DNA of 25,552 nucleotides, taken from IMG/VR virus record IMGVR_UViG_3300037258_000332, positions 1 through 25,552 of that record; one strand, 5' to 3'. Origin of the DNA: a virus. This document shows positions 1-6,808 of this stretch, one piece after another (positions within the stretch are counted from its first letter, which is position 1; the number at the start of each line of letters is the position of its first letter). Made by a program: the position numbers and the translations under genes. The notes beneath the pieces were generated by a model. The model was not told the origin of the DNA. It searched no databases and saw only the letters and a list, made by a program, of their open reading frames with translations.

Positions 1-23
1 CGCTGGATGATAAGGGCAGTGAC

Positions 24-380
24 ATGACCTTTCCCCAGCGCTTCGGTCGCGGCTCTGCCGGTAAGTACAAGAACACGAAGGTGAAGGACGATGGCTACAC
101 CTTCGACAGCAAGGCCGAACACAAGCGCTATGGCGAGCTGAAGCTGATGCGGAGCCAGGGCCTGATCTGCAACCTCATCGTCCACAAGCGGTATCCGATC
201 CTGGTCAACGGCGAGAAGGTCTGTACCTACATCGGAGACTTCGAATACCAGGACCAACAGCTACGGATGCACGTCGAAGATGTGAAAGGAGTGGAGACCG
301 ACGTTTTCAAGCTCAAGGCCAAACTCATGAAAGTCGTGAATGGCATCGACATCGAACTCATCACCAAAGGGCGCAAATGA
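24..380 (+). CDS. DUF1064 family phage protein (nuclease-like)
   Basis: The 118-aa product matches the DUF1064 family as I know it: a basic N-terminus, a segment around residues 24-42 reading YTFDSKAEHKRYGELKLM, then Y-x-G-D-F-x-Y (about 69-75), and the hallmark VEDVKGVETDVFKLKAKLM near residues 84-102. The family is found in phage genomes beside replication and packaging genes and is thought to have a restriction-endonuclease-like fold. The D/E-x-K arrangement in EDVKG would fit a nuclease active site, but activity is inferred. Length is normal for the family. The ATG at 24 has an AAGGG Shine-Dalgarno 8 nt upstream. The frame is open to the window edge, and another frame (1-27) would end in an ATGA overlap with this start, so an upstream gene may be coupled to it. 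Confidence 0.8.
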   Translation: MTFPQRFGRGSAGKYKNTKVKDDGYTFDSKAEHKRYGELKLMRSQGLICNLIVHKRYPILVNGEKVCTYIGDFEYQDQQLRMHVEDVKGVETDVFKLKAKLMKVVNGIDIELITKGRK

Positions 381-1105
381 ACACCGCGATCAGCATTCCC
401 CCTAAAGTCGCGCCCGTCGGCCAGACCGTGAGGCTGCAGACGCTACTGGAGATCTGGGCTGAGGAACAGCTTAGGTGCGCGCTCGATGGCACCTCTACCA
501 GCACCACCAGCACCATCGCCCTGATCCGTGAGCTGCATATGGGCGATCTGTCACCGAAACTGGATGAGAGCAAGCCCTGGACCCAGCGCATCTACGGCAA
601 GGACACCAAGAGCTACCGCACCGGCGCCATGCCCGAGCACCCTATCGCCGACGCCATCGAACACATGCTCACTGGTCCGTACCTGGTGCACGCGCCCATG
701 CTCACCGACAGCACCCGCACCGAGGCCCAGGATCTGAGCCTGCGCGCCAACCGCGCCGACTTCTATCTCATCATCTGCGCGGAGTGGCTGGGCATGGTGC
801 CGCAATGGCAGCCGGAGGCCTGGCGCGCGTCCTGGCGCGGCATGGAATTCCAGCGCTCGGTGCTGGCTATGCATCAGGAGATGCGGGGTTGGAAGTGGCA
901 GCGGATCGTGCGCGGCCACAAAGAGCCTATGACCGAGTACCGGGGCCGGCTGGCCCGGGCGCTCGGCATCAAGACCAAGGGCTTCCGCGCCGGCGAACGC
1001 AGCGAGAACTACGAGCGCCATCTCTACTCCGCGCAGACCTACTTGGGCTGCCTGCCCTGGTTCCAACAACTCATGTTCCCGACGCTTTCAGAAAATAGCA
1101 GATAG
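377..1105 (+). CDS. hypothetical phage protein, 242 aa
   Basis: I do not recognise this product. It starts in an ATGA overlap with the DUF1064 gene, so the two are translationally coupled. The N-terminal half contains a Ser/Thr-rich stretch (about residues 39-46). The C-terminal half is rich in Trp and basic residues (PQWQPEAWRASW near 141-152, then a basic KWQRIVRGHKEP segment near 173-184), which would suit nucleic-acid binding. By position, between a nuclease-like gene and the late structural genes, it could be a regulator of late transcription or a packaging accessory factor, but nothing in the sequence shows that. It ends in TAG and is followed immediately by an AGGAG ribosome-binding site. 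The coding call rests on length, coupling and protein-like composition. Confidence 0.75.
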   Translation: MNTAISIPPKVAPVGQTVRLQTLLEIWAEEQLRCALDGTSTSTTSTIALIRELHMGDLSPKLDESKPWTQRIYGKDTKSYRTGAMPEHPIADAIEHMLTGPYLVHAPMLTDSTRTEAQDLSLRANRADFYLIICAEWLGMVPQWQPEAWRASWRGMEFQRSVLAMHQEMRGWKWQRIVRGHKEPMTEYRGRLARALGIKTKGFRAGERSENYERHLYSAQTYLGCLPWFQQLMFPTLSENSR

Positions 1106-1114
1106 GAGATTGAC

Positions 1115-1249
1115 GTGCCCGCACAGACTGATACCCTAACCCTAGTGTGGGAGATGTGTCTCCCCGCCAGTCTGAACACCAGTGACTTGAGCCGCGCGTC
1201 CGCAAGGGCCTGCGGCTTTTCTTTTGCGGAGGCCTTGCATGGCCACTGA
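1115..1249 (+). CDS. candidate 44-aa leader peptide ORF
   Basis: An AGGAG sequence at 1104-1108 lies 6 nt before a GTG at 1115 that opens a 44-codon frame ending in TGA at 1247-1249. The frame runs across a 6-bp hairpin (1149-1154 with 1159-1164, loop TGTG) and across the terminator-like hairpin at 1200-1225, and overlaps the start of the next gene at 1239. The predicted peptide begins MPAQTDTLTLVWEM and resembles no family I know. It may be a real small gene, a leader peptide whose translation disrupts the terminator, or a chance frame behind a good ribosome-binding site. The Shine-Dalgarno is the main support. Confidence 0.35.
   Translation: MPAQTDTLTLVWEMCLPASLNTSDLSRASARACGFSFAEALHGH
1200..1225 (+). 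terminator. intrinsic terminator-like hairpin before the 86-aa gene
   Basis: Stem CCGCA (1200-1204) pairs with TGCGG (1211-1215) around a 6-nt loop and is followed by CTTTTCTTTT. The Shine-Dalgarno GGAGG of the next gene begins 3 nt after the T tract. The stem is only 5 bp, so termination would be weak, but the layout matches the other intergenic cassettes in this window. Confidence 0.5.
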
Positions 1250-1499
1250 TGCCCGTCTGCATTTCACCCGCCGCGAAGGCGGCGCAGTCCGGATCCATGT
1301 GACCGATGACAGGGACCAGCTGGTATCCGAGTTCCTGATGAGCCAGGACGTATGGGCGTCCGCGGTGGCCAGCGTGAGCGCCCAAGGCGCTTCGCCTGAC
1401 CGCGTCGGGCTGGTGCGGAACTTCCACATGTACGAACCCGCCGGGGTCGATGCCAACGGCTCGCCGGTGGATGAGAGCGCGTTCCCGCTCCACACCTAA
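1239..1499 (+). CDS. hypothetical protein, 86 aa
   Basis: The start is the ATG at 1239, because a GGAGG Shine-Dalgarno ends about 6 nt before it; a TTG at 1224 in the same frame lies inside the T tract of the upstream hairpin and is unlikely. The product begins MATDARLHFTRREGG and shows alternating hydrophobic and charged residues, with no signal peptide or membrane segment. It ends with TAA. I do not recognise a family. It sits alone between a terminator-like hairpin and a 210-nt non-coding stretch, in the accessory zone before the packaging genes. Confidence 0.65.
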   Translation: MATDARLHFTRREGGAVRIHVTDDRDQLVSEFLMSQDVWASAVASVSAQGASPDRVGLVRNFHMYEPAGVDANGSPVDESAFPLHT

Positions 1500-1709
1500 C
1501 CTAGTTTCGTCGGCCTCACCTCAGGACCCGAAAGGCCCGGGGTTGGAGCCATAGACGCCACGAGGTCGACGATTATTTCGCTCATCTGCCAATAGCGGCA
1601 GAAGGAGCTCGGGATCGGCTGGGGCGAAGGCCTTGGCCGACCCTGCCATCTTCAGGCGCGATGCGCCAGCCGACGCCGCCGGCAGCTGCGACATATCCGG
1701 GAGCAAGAC
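1500..1709. other. non-coding gap with small hairpins
   Basis: No convincing gene lies in these 210 nt on either strand. Short inverted repeats are visible: CTGCC with GGCAG around AATAGC (1587-1602 region), immediately followed by AAGGAG with no start codon at usable distance, and GGCGC with GCGCC around GAT (about 1655-1667). It could be a decayed gene or a structured leader for the following gene. The only firm signal is the GGGAG ribosome-binding site at its right edge, serving the ATG at 1710. Confidence 0.5.
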
Positions 1710-2063
1710 ATGAGCGAATCCACACCCGTCCTCAAAGCCCGTTTCGTCGTCATCGATGAGCGCCATCAGGTGGGCCAGTTCCAGGAACTGAAGGTCCCGA
1801 CCGACCCCAAGCAGGGAATGAAGACCGAGTTCGAGCCCATCGTCGGCGTGAAGCTGGTGGCCCAGTCCAAGATCGACGGCCCCTAGGACATCAACGAGCC
1901 GACCTGGCGCGCGGTACCGAACGCGACCCTTGAGTTCATGAACGGCCGCACCGAGGCCTTCGCCGGCTTCAAGCCCGGCCAGCACTACCTGCTGACCCTG
2001 ACGCCTGTCGAGGACCCGACCCAGAAGCAGGATGAACCTGCTGACGGCGGCACGCTGCAGTGA
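1710..2063 (+). pseudogene. small phage gene interrupted by an in-frame amber codon
   Basis: The ATG at 1710 has a GGGAG Shine-Dalgarno 6 nt upstream. The frame runs 58 codons, meets TAG at 1884-1886, and then continues open for another 58 codons to TGA at 2061-2063. Both halves use the same GC-rich codon style and read as one protein: the first ends SKIDGP and the second continues DINEPTWRAVPNATLEF. A single C-to-T change of a CAG codon would explain the stop. Many neighbours end in TAG, so the codon is not generally reassigned here. The product family is unknown to me. The following gene starts at a GTG overlapping the TGA, so translational coupling to the intact frame is expected. It may be a fresh nonsense mutation, a sequencing error, or a suppressed stop. 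Confidence 0.65.
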
Positions 2064-2218
2064 GCGGTAAGGACGTCAAGCGTCCGAACCCGCAGCGGAT
2101 CAACAAGCAGTGGGGACGCCGCCTGCAGCGCCAGCGCGATGACACGCTGAAGCTGCCGAGCGGCGCCGCCTATTTGCGGGACGAGCACGGCACCCTGCGC
2201 AGGGTGAAACCGGCCTGA
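2060..2218 (+). CDS. small basic protein, 52 aa, GTG start
   Basis: A GTG at 2060 overlaps the TGA of the preceding amber-interrupted gene in a GTGA arrangement and opens a 52-codon frame ending in TGA at 2216-2218, one base before the next ATG. The product begins MSGKDVKRPNPQRINKQWG and carries many Arg and Lys residues, ending LRRVKPA. No family is recognised; the composition would suit nucleic-acid or capsid-interior binding, but that is a guess. Support comes from the tight fit between neighbours and good codon use. There is no strong Shine-Dalgarno, so it probably depends on coupling, which the upstream amber stop would weaken. Confidence 0.55.
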   Translation: MSGKDVKRPNPQRINKQWGRRLQRQRDDTLKLPSGAAYLRDEHGTLRRVKPA

Positions 2219-2219
2219 C

Positions 2220-2675
2220 ATGGCCGAGACCCATAAGTACAGCCGGTCCTGCGACTGCGACCACTGCAAGTCCAAGCACGAGGACCACGATGTCTTCGAG
2301 GCCTTCGCGCACAGGTATCACCGGTGCTGGCGGTCTGCCCACAGGATCTCGAACATCATCGAAGCCTGCCGCATCGCCGGCCGCGCCCATGGCTATGCCG
2401 TAGGCGTGCACGGGTCGCTGATGCGGGATCTGGACCTGATGGCGGCGCCCTGGACTGAGACGGCTGCGGATCCTGACGTGCTGGCCCAGGCCATCGCCCA
2501 GGAGCTCAACGCCGGCGGCAAAGGCGGCTACCACCTGTGTATGCCGGGTAGCCGCAAGCCCCACGGGCGCATGGCTTACATCATCCACTTCTGGGCACCC
2601 AACGACTTCGGCCCGACCTACATCGACCTGTCGGTACTGGCACCGCATGTGCCGCTGCCTCCGGAGACCCTATGA
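2220..2675 (+). CDS. conserved phage hypothetical protein with a GSxxRDLDL motif
   Basis: The 151-aa product has a Cys/His-rich N-terminus (CDCDHCKSKHEDHD, about residues 11-24) and a central segment VGVHGSLMRDLDLMAAPWTE (about 62-81), followed by HGRMAYIIHFW and a C-terminal YIDLSVL. I have the impression that proteins with the central motif occur widely in phage genomes without an assigned function. The G-S then D-x-D pattern recalls nucleotidyltransferase active sites, but the spacing is shorter than usual, so this is only a resemblance. The Cys/His cluster could bind a metal. It starts 1 nt after the previous stop and ends in an ATGA overlap with the next gene, so it belongs to one operon. 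Confidence 0.65.
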   Translation: MAETHKYSRSCDCDHCKSKHEDHDVFEAFAHRYHRCWRSAHRISNIIEACRIAGRAHGYAVGVHGSLMRDLDLMAAPWTETAADPDVLAQAIAQELNAGGKGGYHLCMPGSRKPHGRMAYIIHFWAPNDFGPTYIDLSVLAPHVPLPPETL

Positions 2676-3079
2676 CTGTCAATTTCGGTGACCTCGGCAA
2701 CCTGAACGGCGCCCTAGCGCTGGTTAACGCCGGCGCCTCGCCTATCAATGCCGCGGTCAAGAACGCGCTGAACAACGGCCAGCCCGCGCGCGGCATCAAG
2801 CTCAAGATCTACATCTCCGGCGCGCCCACGGGCACGACGCCGACGATGACGGTCACGATCCAGGGCGTGGACATCGTGAGCGGGCAGAAGTGGACGATCC
2901 TGGCCAGCGTGGCCTTGAATGCCGCCGGCTTCACGGTCTTGACCGTATACCCGGGTGCTGCGGTGAGCTCGAACGTCAGCGCCAACGACGAGATCCCGGC
3001 CAACCTCAACATCAACGTCGCCTTCGGCGGCACCACGCCGGTGTTCAACGGCACCATCGACGTCGAGCTCCTGCCCTGA
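2672..3079 (+). CDS. putative beta-rich virion protein, 135 aa
   Basis: The start ATG at 2672 overlaps the preceding TGA and has GGAG 5 nt upstream. The product is acidic and rich in Gly, Ala, Thr and Val. It has no signal peptide, and alternating hydrophobic residues predict beta strands (for example LKIYISG near 44-50, MTVTIQGVDI near 59-68, FTVLTVYPG near 87-95). The segment NDEIPANLNINVAFGG (105-120) recalls SNEIPAN in the C-terminal domain of the protein at 6780-7562, so both may be capsid decoration or minor structural proteins. That likeness is short and could be coincidence. Location before the terminase genes is unusual for a head protein. Function is inferred from composition only. 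Confidence 0.55.
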   Translation: MTVNFGDLGNLNGALALVNAGASPINAAVKNALNNGQPARGIKLKIYISGAPTGTTPTMTVTIQGVDIVSGQKWTILASVALNAAGFTVLTVYPGAAVSSNVSANDEIPANLNINVAFGGTTPVFNGTIDVELLP

Positions 3080-3080
3080 C

Positions 3081-3281
3081 ATGACCTGGCTCGTGTTCCT
3101 CGCCGGCTGCGCCTGCGGCCTGGTGGCCTATGGCTTGTTCGAAGCCTGGCAGCTGCGGCACTCATCCAAGCGCCAGCGGGCCCTGGGGCTGACCTTCGGC
3201 TCAGTGGGCGGAGAGCCCAGGACGCCGGCAGAACTGGATGCGCACATGCTCAGCCAGCGCGGGATCCGCAGTGGCCACTGA
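3081..3281 (+). CDS. small single-pass membrane protein, 66 aa
   Basis: The N-terminus MTWLVFLAGCACGLVAYGLF is a continuous hydrophobic segment of about 20 residues, followed by positively charged residues (RHSSKRQR, about 26-33), the pattern of a membrane anchor with a cytoplasmic C-terminus. LAGC at residues 7-10 resembles a lipobox, but there is no basic n-region before it, so a transmembrane anchor is more likely than a lipoprotein. The ATG lies 1 nt after the previous stop, and the end overlaps the next gene by 11 nt if that starts at GTG 3271. Function unknown; phages often carry such small membrane proteins near lysis or morphogenesis genes. Confidence 0.6.
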   Translation: MTWLVFLAGCACGLVAYGLFEAWQLRHSSKRQRALGLTFGSVGGEPRTPAELDAHMLSQRGIRSGH

Positions 3282-3495
3282 GAAGCCGGCTCCGGTCCCG
3301 ACCCAGCTCTATGCCATCGAGGTCCACGAGTCCAAGAGCGACGAGCTCTACTACGTGATCGCGCATCCCGTGCGAGCCACCAACCCGGCCATGGCGGTCT
3401 GGGAGGCGCTGCGCGTCTACAGCTTCAGGCTCAAGCACTGGCGGCTACAGGCCGTGCCAGCCGAGACCCATTTCCCCAAGACTGAGGCCGCCTAA
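3271..3495 (+). CDS. hypothetical protein, 74 aa, GTG start
   Basis: I chose the GTG at 3271, which has GGGA about 6 nt upstream, over an upstream ATG at 3238 that would overlap the membrane protein by 44 nt. The product reads MATEKPAPVPTQLYAIEVHE and then DELYYVIAHPVRATNPAMAVWEAL, a compact alpha/beta pattern. The phrase VIAHPVRATNPAMAV suggests a small domain of the type seen in phage proteins that modify or bind other proteins, but I cannot assign a family. It ends with TAA 17 nt before the small terminase gene. Confidence 0.55.
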   Translation: MATEKPAPVPTQLYAIEVHESKSDELYYVIAHPVRATNPAMAVWEALRVYSFRLKHWRLQAVPAETHFPKTEAA

Positions 3496-3511
3496 CAGGC
3501 GTGTTCAACCC

Positions 3512-4039
3512 ATGGCACGGAAGCAATCCGACGCCAGCGACCAGACAAAACGGACAAGAAAGCCGTCCCGCTCCAAGGACCCTAAAAAGCGCTTCTTGGT
3601 AGCCATCGAGGACGGCTTGAGCATTACCAGCGCGGCTAAGCGCGCAGGTATGAGCAGGCAGTACGCCTACGAACTCAAGGACAAGGATCCTGAGTTCTCC
3701 CGCCTTTGGGATGAATCTGTTGAAGCAGCTACGGACAAGCTGGAAGAGGCCGCTTTTGAGCGTGCCCATGACTCCAGCGACCAGATGATGAGCTTCCTAC
3801 TTCGGGCACGCCGCCCCAAGAAGTACGGTGATAAACGAACCATCGACCTTAACGCCAGCGTCACGGGCAGCCTCGGTTTCGAAGATCTCACCGGACTTAC
3901 CGACGCCCAGCGAGCTGCAAAGCTTGCTGCGCTATTTGACGCCGCAAGAGCTCGAGCTTCTGGACAAGCTCCTGCTATCGGACAGGAAGTGGCGCCCGTT
4001 GCCGGGCCCGCAGACGCTGGCGTATCGAAGCCAGGCTGA
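3512..4039 (+). CDS. terminase small subunit
   Basis: The 175-aa product has a basic N-terminus (residues 1-27) followed by a helix-turn-helix-like segment, SITSAAKRAGMSRQYAYELK (37-56), and the typical continuation DPEFSRLWDESVEAATDKLEEAA (59-81) and FLLRARRPKKYGD (95-107). This is the pattern of phage small terminases, which bind the packaging site and regulate the large subunit. The gene is directly upstream of the large terminase, as expected. The final 65 or so residues, after KYGD, overlap the large terminase gene in another frame and are Ala/Gly/Pro-rich, like a disordered tail. The Shine-Dalgarno is weak. Confidence 0.85.
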   Translation: MARKQSDASDQTKRTRKPSRSKDPKKRFLVAIEDGLSITSAAKRAGMSRQYAYELKDKDPEFSRLWDESVEAATDKLEEAAFERAHDSSDQMMSFLLRARRPKKYGDKRTIDLNASVTGSLGFEDLTGLTDAQRAAKLAALFDAARARASGQAPAIGQEVAPVAGPADAGVSKPG

Positions 4040-5408
4040 CTACCTGTTCTATGGCGGAGCCGCCGGCGGCGGCAAGACCGACCTTATCCTGGGTCTGGCT
4101 GGGAACGAGCACAGGCGCTCACTTATCCTGCGACGGGAGATGAAGCAGCTCCTGGCAATCGAGGAGCGCTCCAAGGCCGTTTACGGCCCACGGTATGGGC
4201 TAGATGCCTACCACGGCACCAACAAGATCTGGAACTTCCGTGACGGAAAGGTCCGTCGCACCATCCAGCTTGCCGGCATCGAGAACGTCAAGGATGTCGT
4301 CAACTTCCAAGGTCATCCAGACGACCTGAAAGCATTCGATGAAGTCACGCACTTCACCGAGTACATGTTCAGGTTCATATGCGGATGGCTACGTAGTACC
4401 ACGCCTGGGCAACGCACCAGAGTCATCGCTGCCGGTAACCCTCCGACTGATAGCGAAGGCGACTGGGTCATCAAGTTCTGGGCGCCGTGGCTTGACCCAC
4501 AGCATCCTAAGCCAGCACAGCCTGGCGAACTGCGCTGGTACATCGTCGGAGCGGATGGTAGCGACATCGAGGTAGACGGACCCGAGCCGGTCATGGTGAA
4601 AGGCGAGCTCGTGCAGCCCACGAGCCGGACCTTCATCCCAGCGTTCCTGAGTGATAACCCTTACCAGGACACGTCGGAATACCGGGCTATTCTGGATTCG
4701 TTGCCGGAGCCATTGCGTTCGAAATTGAAGCGCGGAGATTTCACGGCCGGCCGCGAGGACGATGCCTGGCAGGTGATACCGACGGAGTGGGTGCTCAAGG
4801 CCCAGGAGCGGTGGCGGAATCAGCCGAAGCCGAACCTGCCGTTGACCAAACTCGGCGTGGATATAGCCCGCGGCGGTGCCGACCAGACCATCATCTCGCC
4901 GCGATACGGGAGCTGGTTCGACAAGCAGATCGTGAAGCCGGGTACGAGCACGCCCAACGGCGGTGCAGTGGTCCAGCTCATCCTGCCAGTGCGCGGCACG
5001 AGCAAGTGCACAGTGAACTTCGACGTCATCAACGTCGGCGGCAGCGTCTACGACCTGCTGAACAACCTCAAGATCCCGTGCGCCGCGCTCAATGGCAGCG
5101 CCGGTACAGACGCCACGGATGCGGCGACCGGTACTATAGGCTTCAAGAATAAGCGCGCTGAATGGTACTGGCGCATGCGTGAGGCTCTGGATCCTGTGCA
5201 TGGCCAGTTCCTGGCGCTGCCGGATGACCGCGAGCTCCTGGCCGATCTCTGTGCGCCCCGATACAGCATCACCGCCCAGGGCATCCTCATCGAGGACAAG
5301 AAGGCCATCATGAAACGTATCGGTCGCAGTCCCGACAAAGGCGATAGCGCTGTGTATGCCCTGGCCGAAGAGGCAGCGACTGCGACCGCGAGCTTCGGTT
5401 CGTTCTGA
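3828..5408 (+). CDS. terminase large subunit
   Basis: This is the packaging motor: an ATPase plus a nuclease that cuts concatemeric DNA. Walker A is GGAAGGGKT (residues 76-84, K83), Walker B is LKAFDE (167-172, D171, E172), and a coupling-like motif AAGNPP lies at 201-206. The C-terminal nuclease shows acidic residues D345 (GVDIARGG), D399 (NFDVINVGG) and D506 (KGDSAVYAL), as expected for the RNase H-like fold. The 526-aa length is normal. The GTG at 3828 gives the longest frame and a 212-nt overlap with the small subunit; the real start could be internal, for example near TTG 3924, just before LLRYLTPQEL, where family similarity begins. It overlaps the portal ATG by 1 nt. Confidence 0.93.
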   Translation: MINEPSTLTPASRAASVSKISPDLPTPSELQSLLRYLTPQELELLDKLLLSDRKWRPLPGPQTLAYRSQADYLFYGGAAGGGKTDLILGLAGNEHRRSLILRREMKQLLAIEERSKAVYGPRYGLDAYHGTNKIWNFRDGKVRRTIQLAGIENVKDVVNFQGHPDDLKAFDEVTHFTEYMFRFICGWLRSTTPGQRTRVIAAGNPPTDSEGDWVIKFWAPWLDPQHPKPAQPGELRWYIVGADGSDIEVDGPEPVMVKGELVQPTSRTFIPAFLSDNPYQDTSEYRAILDSLPEPLRSKLKRGDFTAGREDDAWQVIPTEWVLKAQERWRNQPKPNLPLTKLGVDIARGGADQTIISPRYGSWFDKQIVKPGTSTPNGGAVVQLILPVRGTSKCTVNFDVINVGGSVYDLLNNLKIPCAALNGSAGTDATDAATGTIGFKNKRAEWYWRMREALDPVHGQFLALPDDRELLADLCAPRYSITAQGILIEDKKAIMKRIGRSPDKGDSAVYALAEEAATATASFGSF

Positions 5409-6808
5409 TGTCGCTGCGTTCACGCATCGCCGGGGGCCTGCGCCTCATGGCCGGCCGTCCCCGTCACCAGCCCAAGCAACTGACGGTGCCATGGGCGCGC
5501 CTTGTCGGGTTCAGTGGGTGGGGGGGTCTCGGCAGTCGCGACCGCAAGAACAGGGTCTTGCCTCGCGCGACGCCGTCGAACCTGCGGTACTTCAGCCGCA
5601 CCGTCTACGCGCGCCGGGCCATCAACGCCATCAAGAACCCGATAGCGCTGTTGCCGTGGGAGATCGTTCCCATCGACGGCGTGGAGATGAGCCCGACCCT
5701 GCAGAAGCAGGCAGATACAGCTACGGCGTGCTTCTCGCACCCGAACCATAGCGACAGCTTCCGCACCTTCCTCGAGCAGGTGATTGACGACACGCTCAGT
5801 GTCAGCGCCGGCGCGGCGGAGATGCAGCTGGGTGGCAACGCCATGCGCCCGCTGTGGATGTTCCCGGTGGACGGTACCAGCATCCAGATCTACGCGGCCT
5901 GGGATGGCGATGTCAGCGAGGCGCGCTATCTCCAGACCGTCGGCTACAGCAACACCGGCATCGCCGAGGGCATTCCGCTCTGCGACGACGAGCTCATGTA
6001 CATCCGGCCCAATCCGTCGGCGGCTACGCCCTATGGCTATGGCCCGACAGAGATCGCGTTCCAGAGCATCAACAGGCTTCTAGGAGCTGGCGAGTTCGCC
6101 GGCAACGTCGCCAGCAACGCCAGTCCCGAGAACCTGCTGTACCTGGCGCAGGCCGATGAAGGCACGATCCAGCAGTTCCGCATCTTCTGGATCGATGAGA
6201 TCGAGGGCCAGGGCAAGACACCCATCTTCGGCGGCCCGAATAAGCCCGAATCAGTGAAGATGCGCGATGGCGGCGACAAGGCGCTGTACATCGAATGGCA
6301 GACGTTCCTCAAGCGAGAGATCGCCACTGCTTTCGACCTCAGTGCCCAGAACCTGAACGTCGACCACGACGTCAACCGCAGCCAGGGAGAGAACAACGAG
6401 GATAGGGATTGGGACCAGGCCATCAAGCCCATGGCCAACCTGCTCGAGTCCCACTTCACCCGTGACGCGCTACAGAAGAAGCTCGGCTTCTACCAACTGC
6501 AGTTCCGCTTCAAGGGTCTGGAGAGGTCAGACGAGACCGCCGAAGCCGACCGCTACGAGGTCTATTACACCAACAACCTGTGCACGCCCAATGAGTGGCG
6601 GGCCAAGATCGGCATGCAGAAGTCGGACTCGAAGTGGGCCGACCTCGACTATGCCGATTACCAAATCGCCGTCGCCGCCGCCAGAGGCGCGAAGGTCGTA
6701 GACGATCCCGCATTGACCGATGACGGAACGGCCGCTAACGGCCAACCCAAGCCTTCCAGGATTTCGGAGAAACGCAAAAATGTCCGCACTGCAAAAACAC
6801 ACGATTGA
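5408..6808 (+). CDS. portal protein
   Basis: The portal forms the dodecameric ring through which DNA enters and leaves the head. The 466-aa product has the HK97/SPP1-type portal pattern: an N-terminal RTVYARRAINAIKNPIALLPW segment (about residues 64-84), DTLSVSAGAAEMQ near 127-139, then WMFPVDGTSIQIY and PYGYGPTEIAFQSINRLL around 210-227, and a long helical C-terminal half with LKREIATAFDLSAQNLNVDHDVNRSQ. Length fits. The ATG overlaps the large terminase TGA by one base, which is typical coupling. The last 29 nt overlap the next gene if that starts at 6780. A G-rich run near 5517-5525 sits within the N-terminal glycine-rich part. Confidence 0.9.
   Translation: MSLRSRIAGGLRLMAGRPRHQPKQLTVPWARLVGFSGWGGLGSRDRKNRVLPRATPSNLRYFSRTVYARRAINAIKNPIALLPWEIVPIDGVEMSPTLQKQADTATACFSHPNHSDSFRTFLEQVIDDTLSVSAGAAEMQLGGNAMRPLWMFPVDGTSIQIYAAWDGDVSEARYLQTVGYSNTGIAEGIPLCDDELMYIRPNPSAATPYGYGPTEIAFQSINRLLGAGEFAGNVASNASPENLLYLAQADEGTIQQFRIFWIDEIEGQGKTPIFGGPNKPESVKMRDGGDKALYIEWQTFLKREIATAFDLSAQNLNVDHDVNRSQGENNEDRDWDQAIKPMANLLESHFTRDALQKKLGFYQLQFRFKGLERSDETAEADRYEVYYTNNLCTPNEWRAKIGMQKSDSKWADLDYADYQIAVAAARGAKVVDDPALTDDGTAANGQPKPSRISEKRKNVRTAKTHD

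Noticed and set aside
1134-1145. Telomere-like CCCTAACCCTAG
   Set aside because: Only two units inside a phage operon; almost certainly chance.
1521-1985. 154-aa - strand ORF over the amber-interrupted gene
   Set aside because: It is antisense to the coding-like + frame, has no Shine-Dalgarno support and looks like the mirror of GC-rich codons.
1710-2063. Genome-wide reassignment of TAG to an amino acid
   Set aside because: Several genes in the window end in TAG at sensible places with the next gene starting right after (for example 10959, 13062, 15762), so TAG works as a stop here.
3087-3110. Lipoprotein signal in the 66-aa membrane protein
   Set aside because: LAGC is present, but the basic n-region is missing and the hydrophobic stretch continues past the Cys, favouring a simple membrane anchor.
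4389-5423. 344-aa - strand ORF antisense to the large terminase
   Set aside because: It lies entirely across a well-supported terminase gene and shows no domain.
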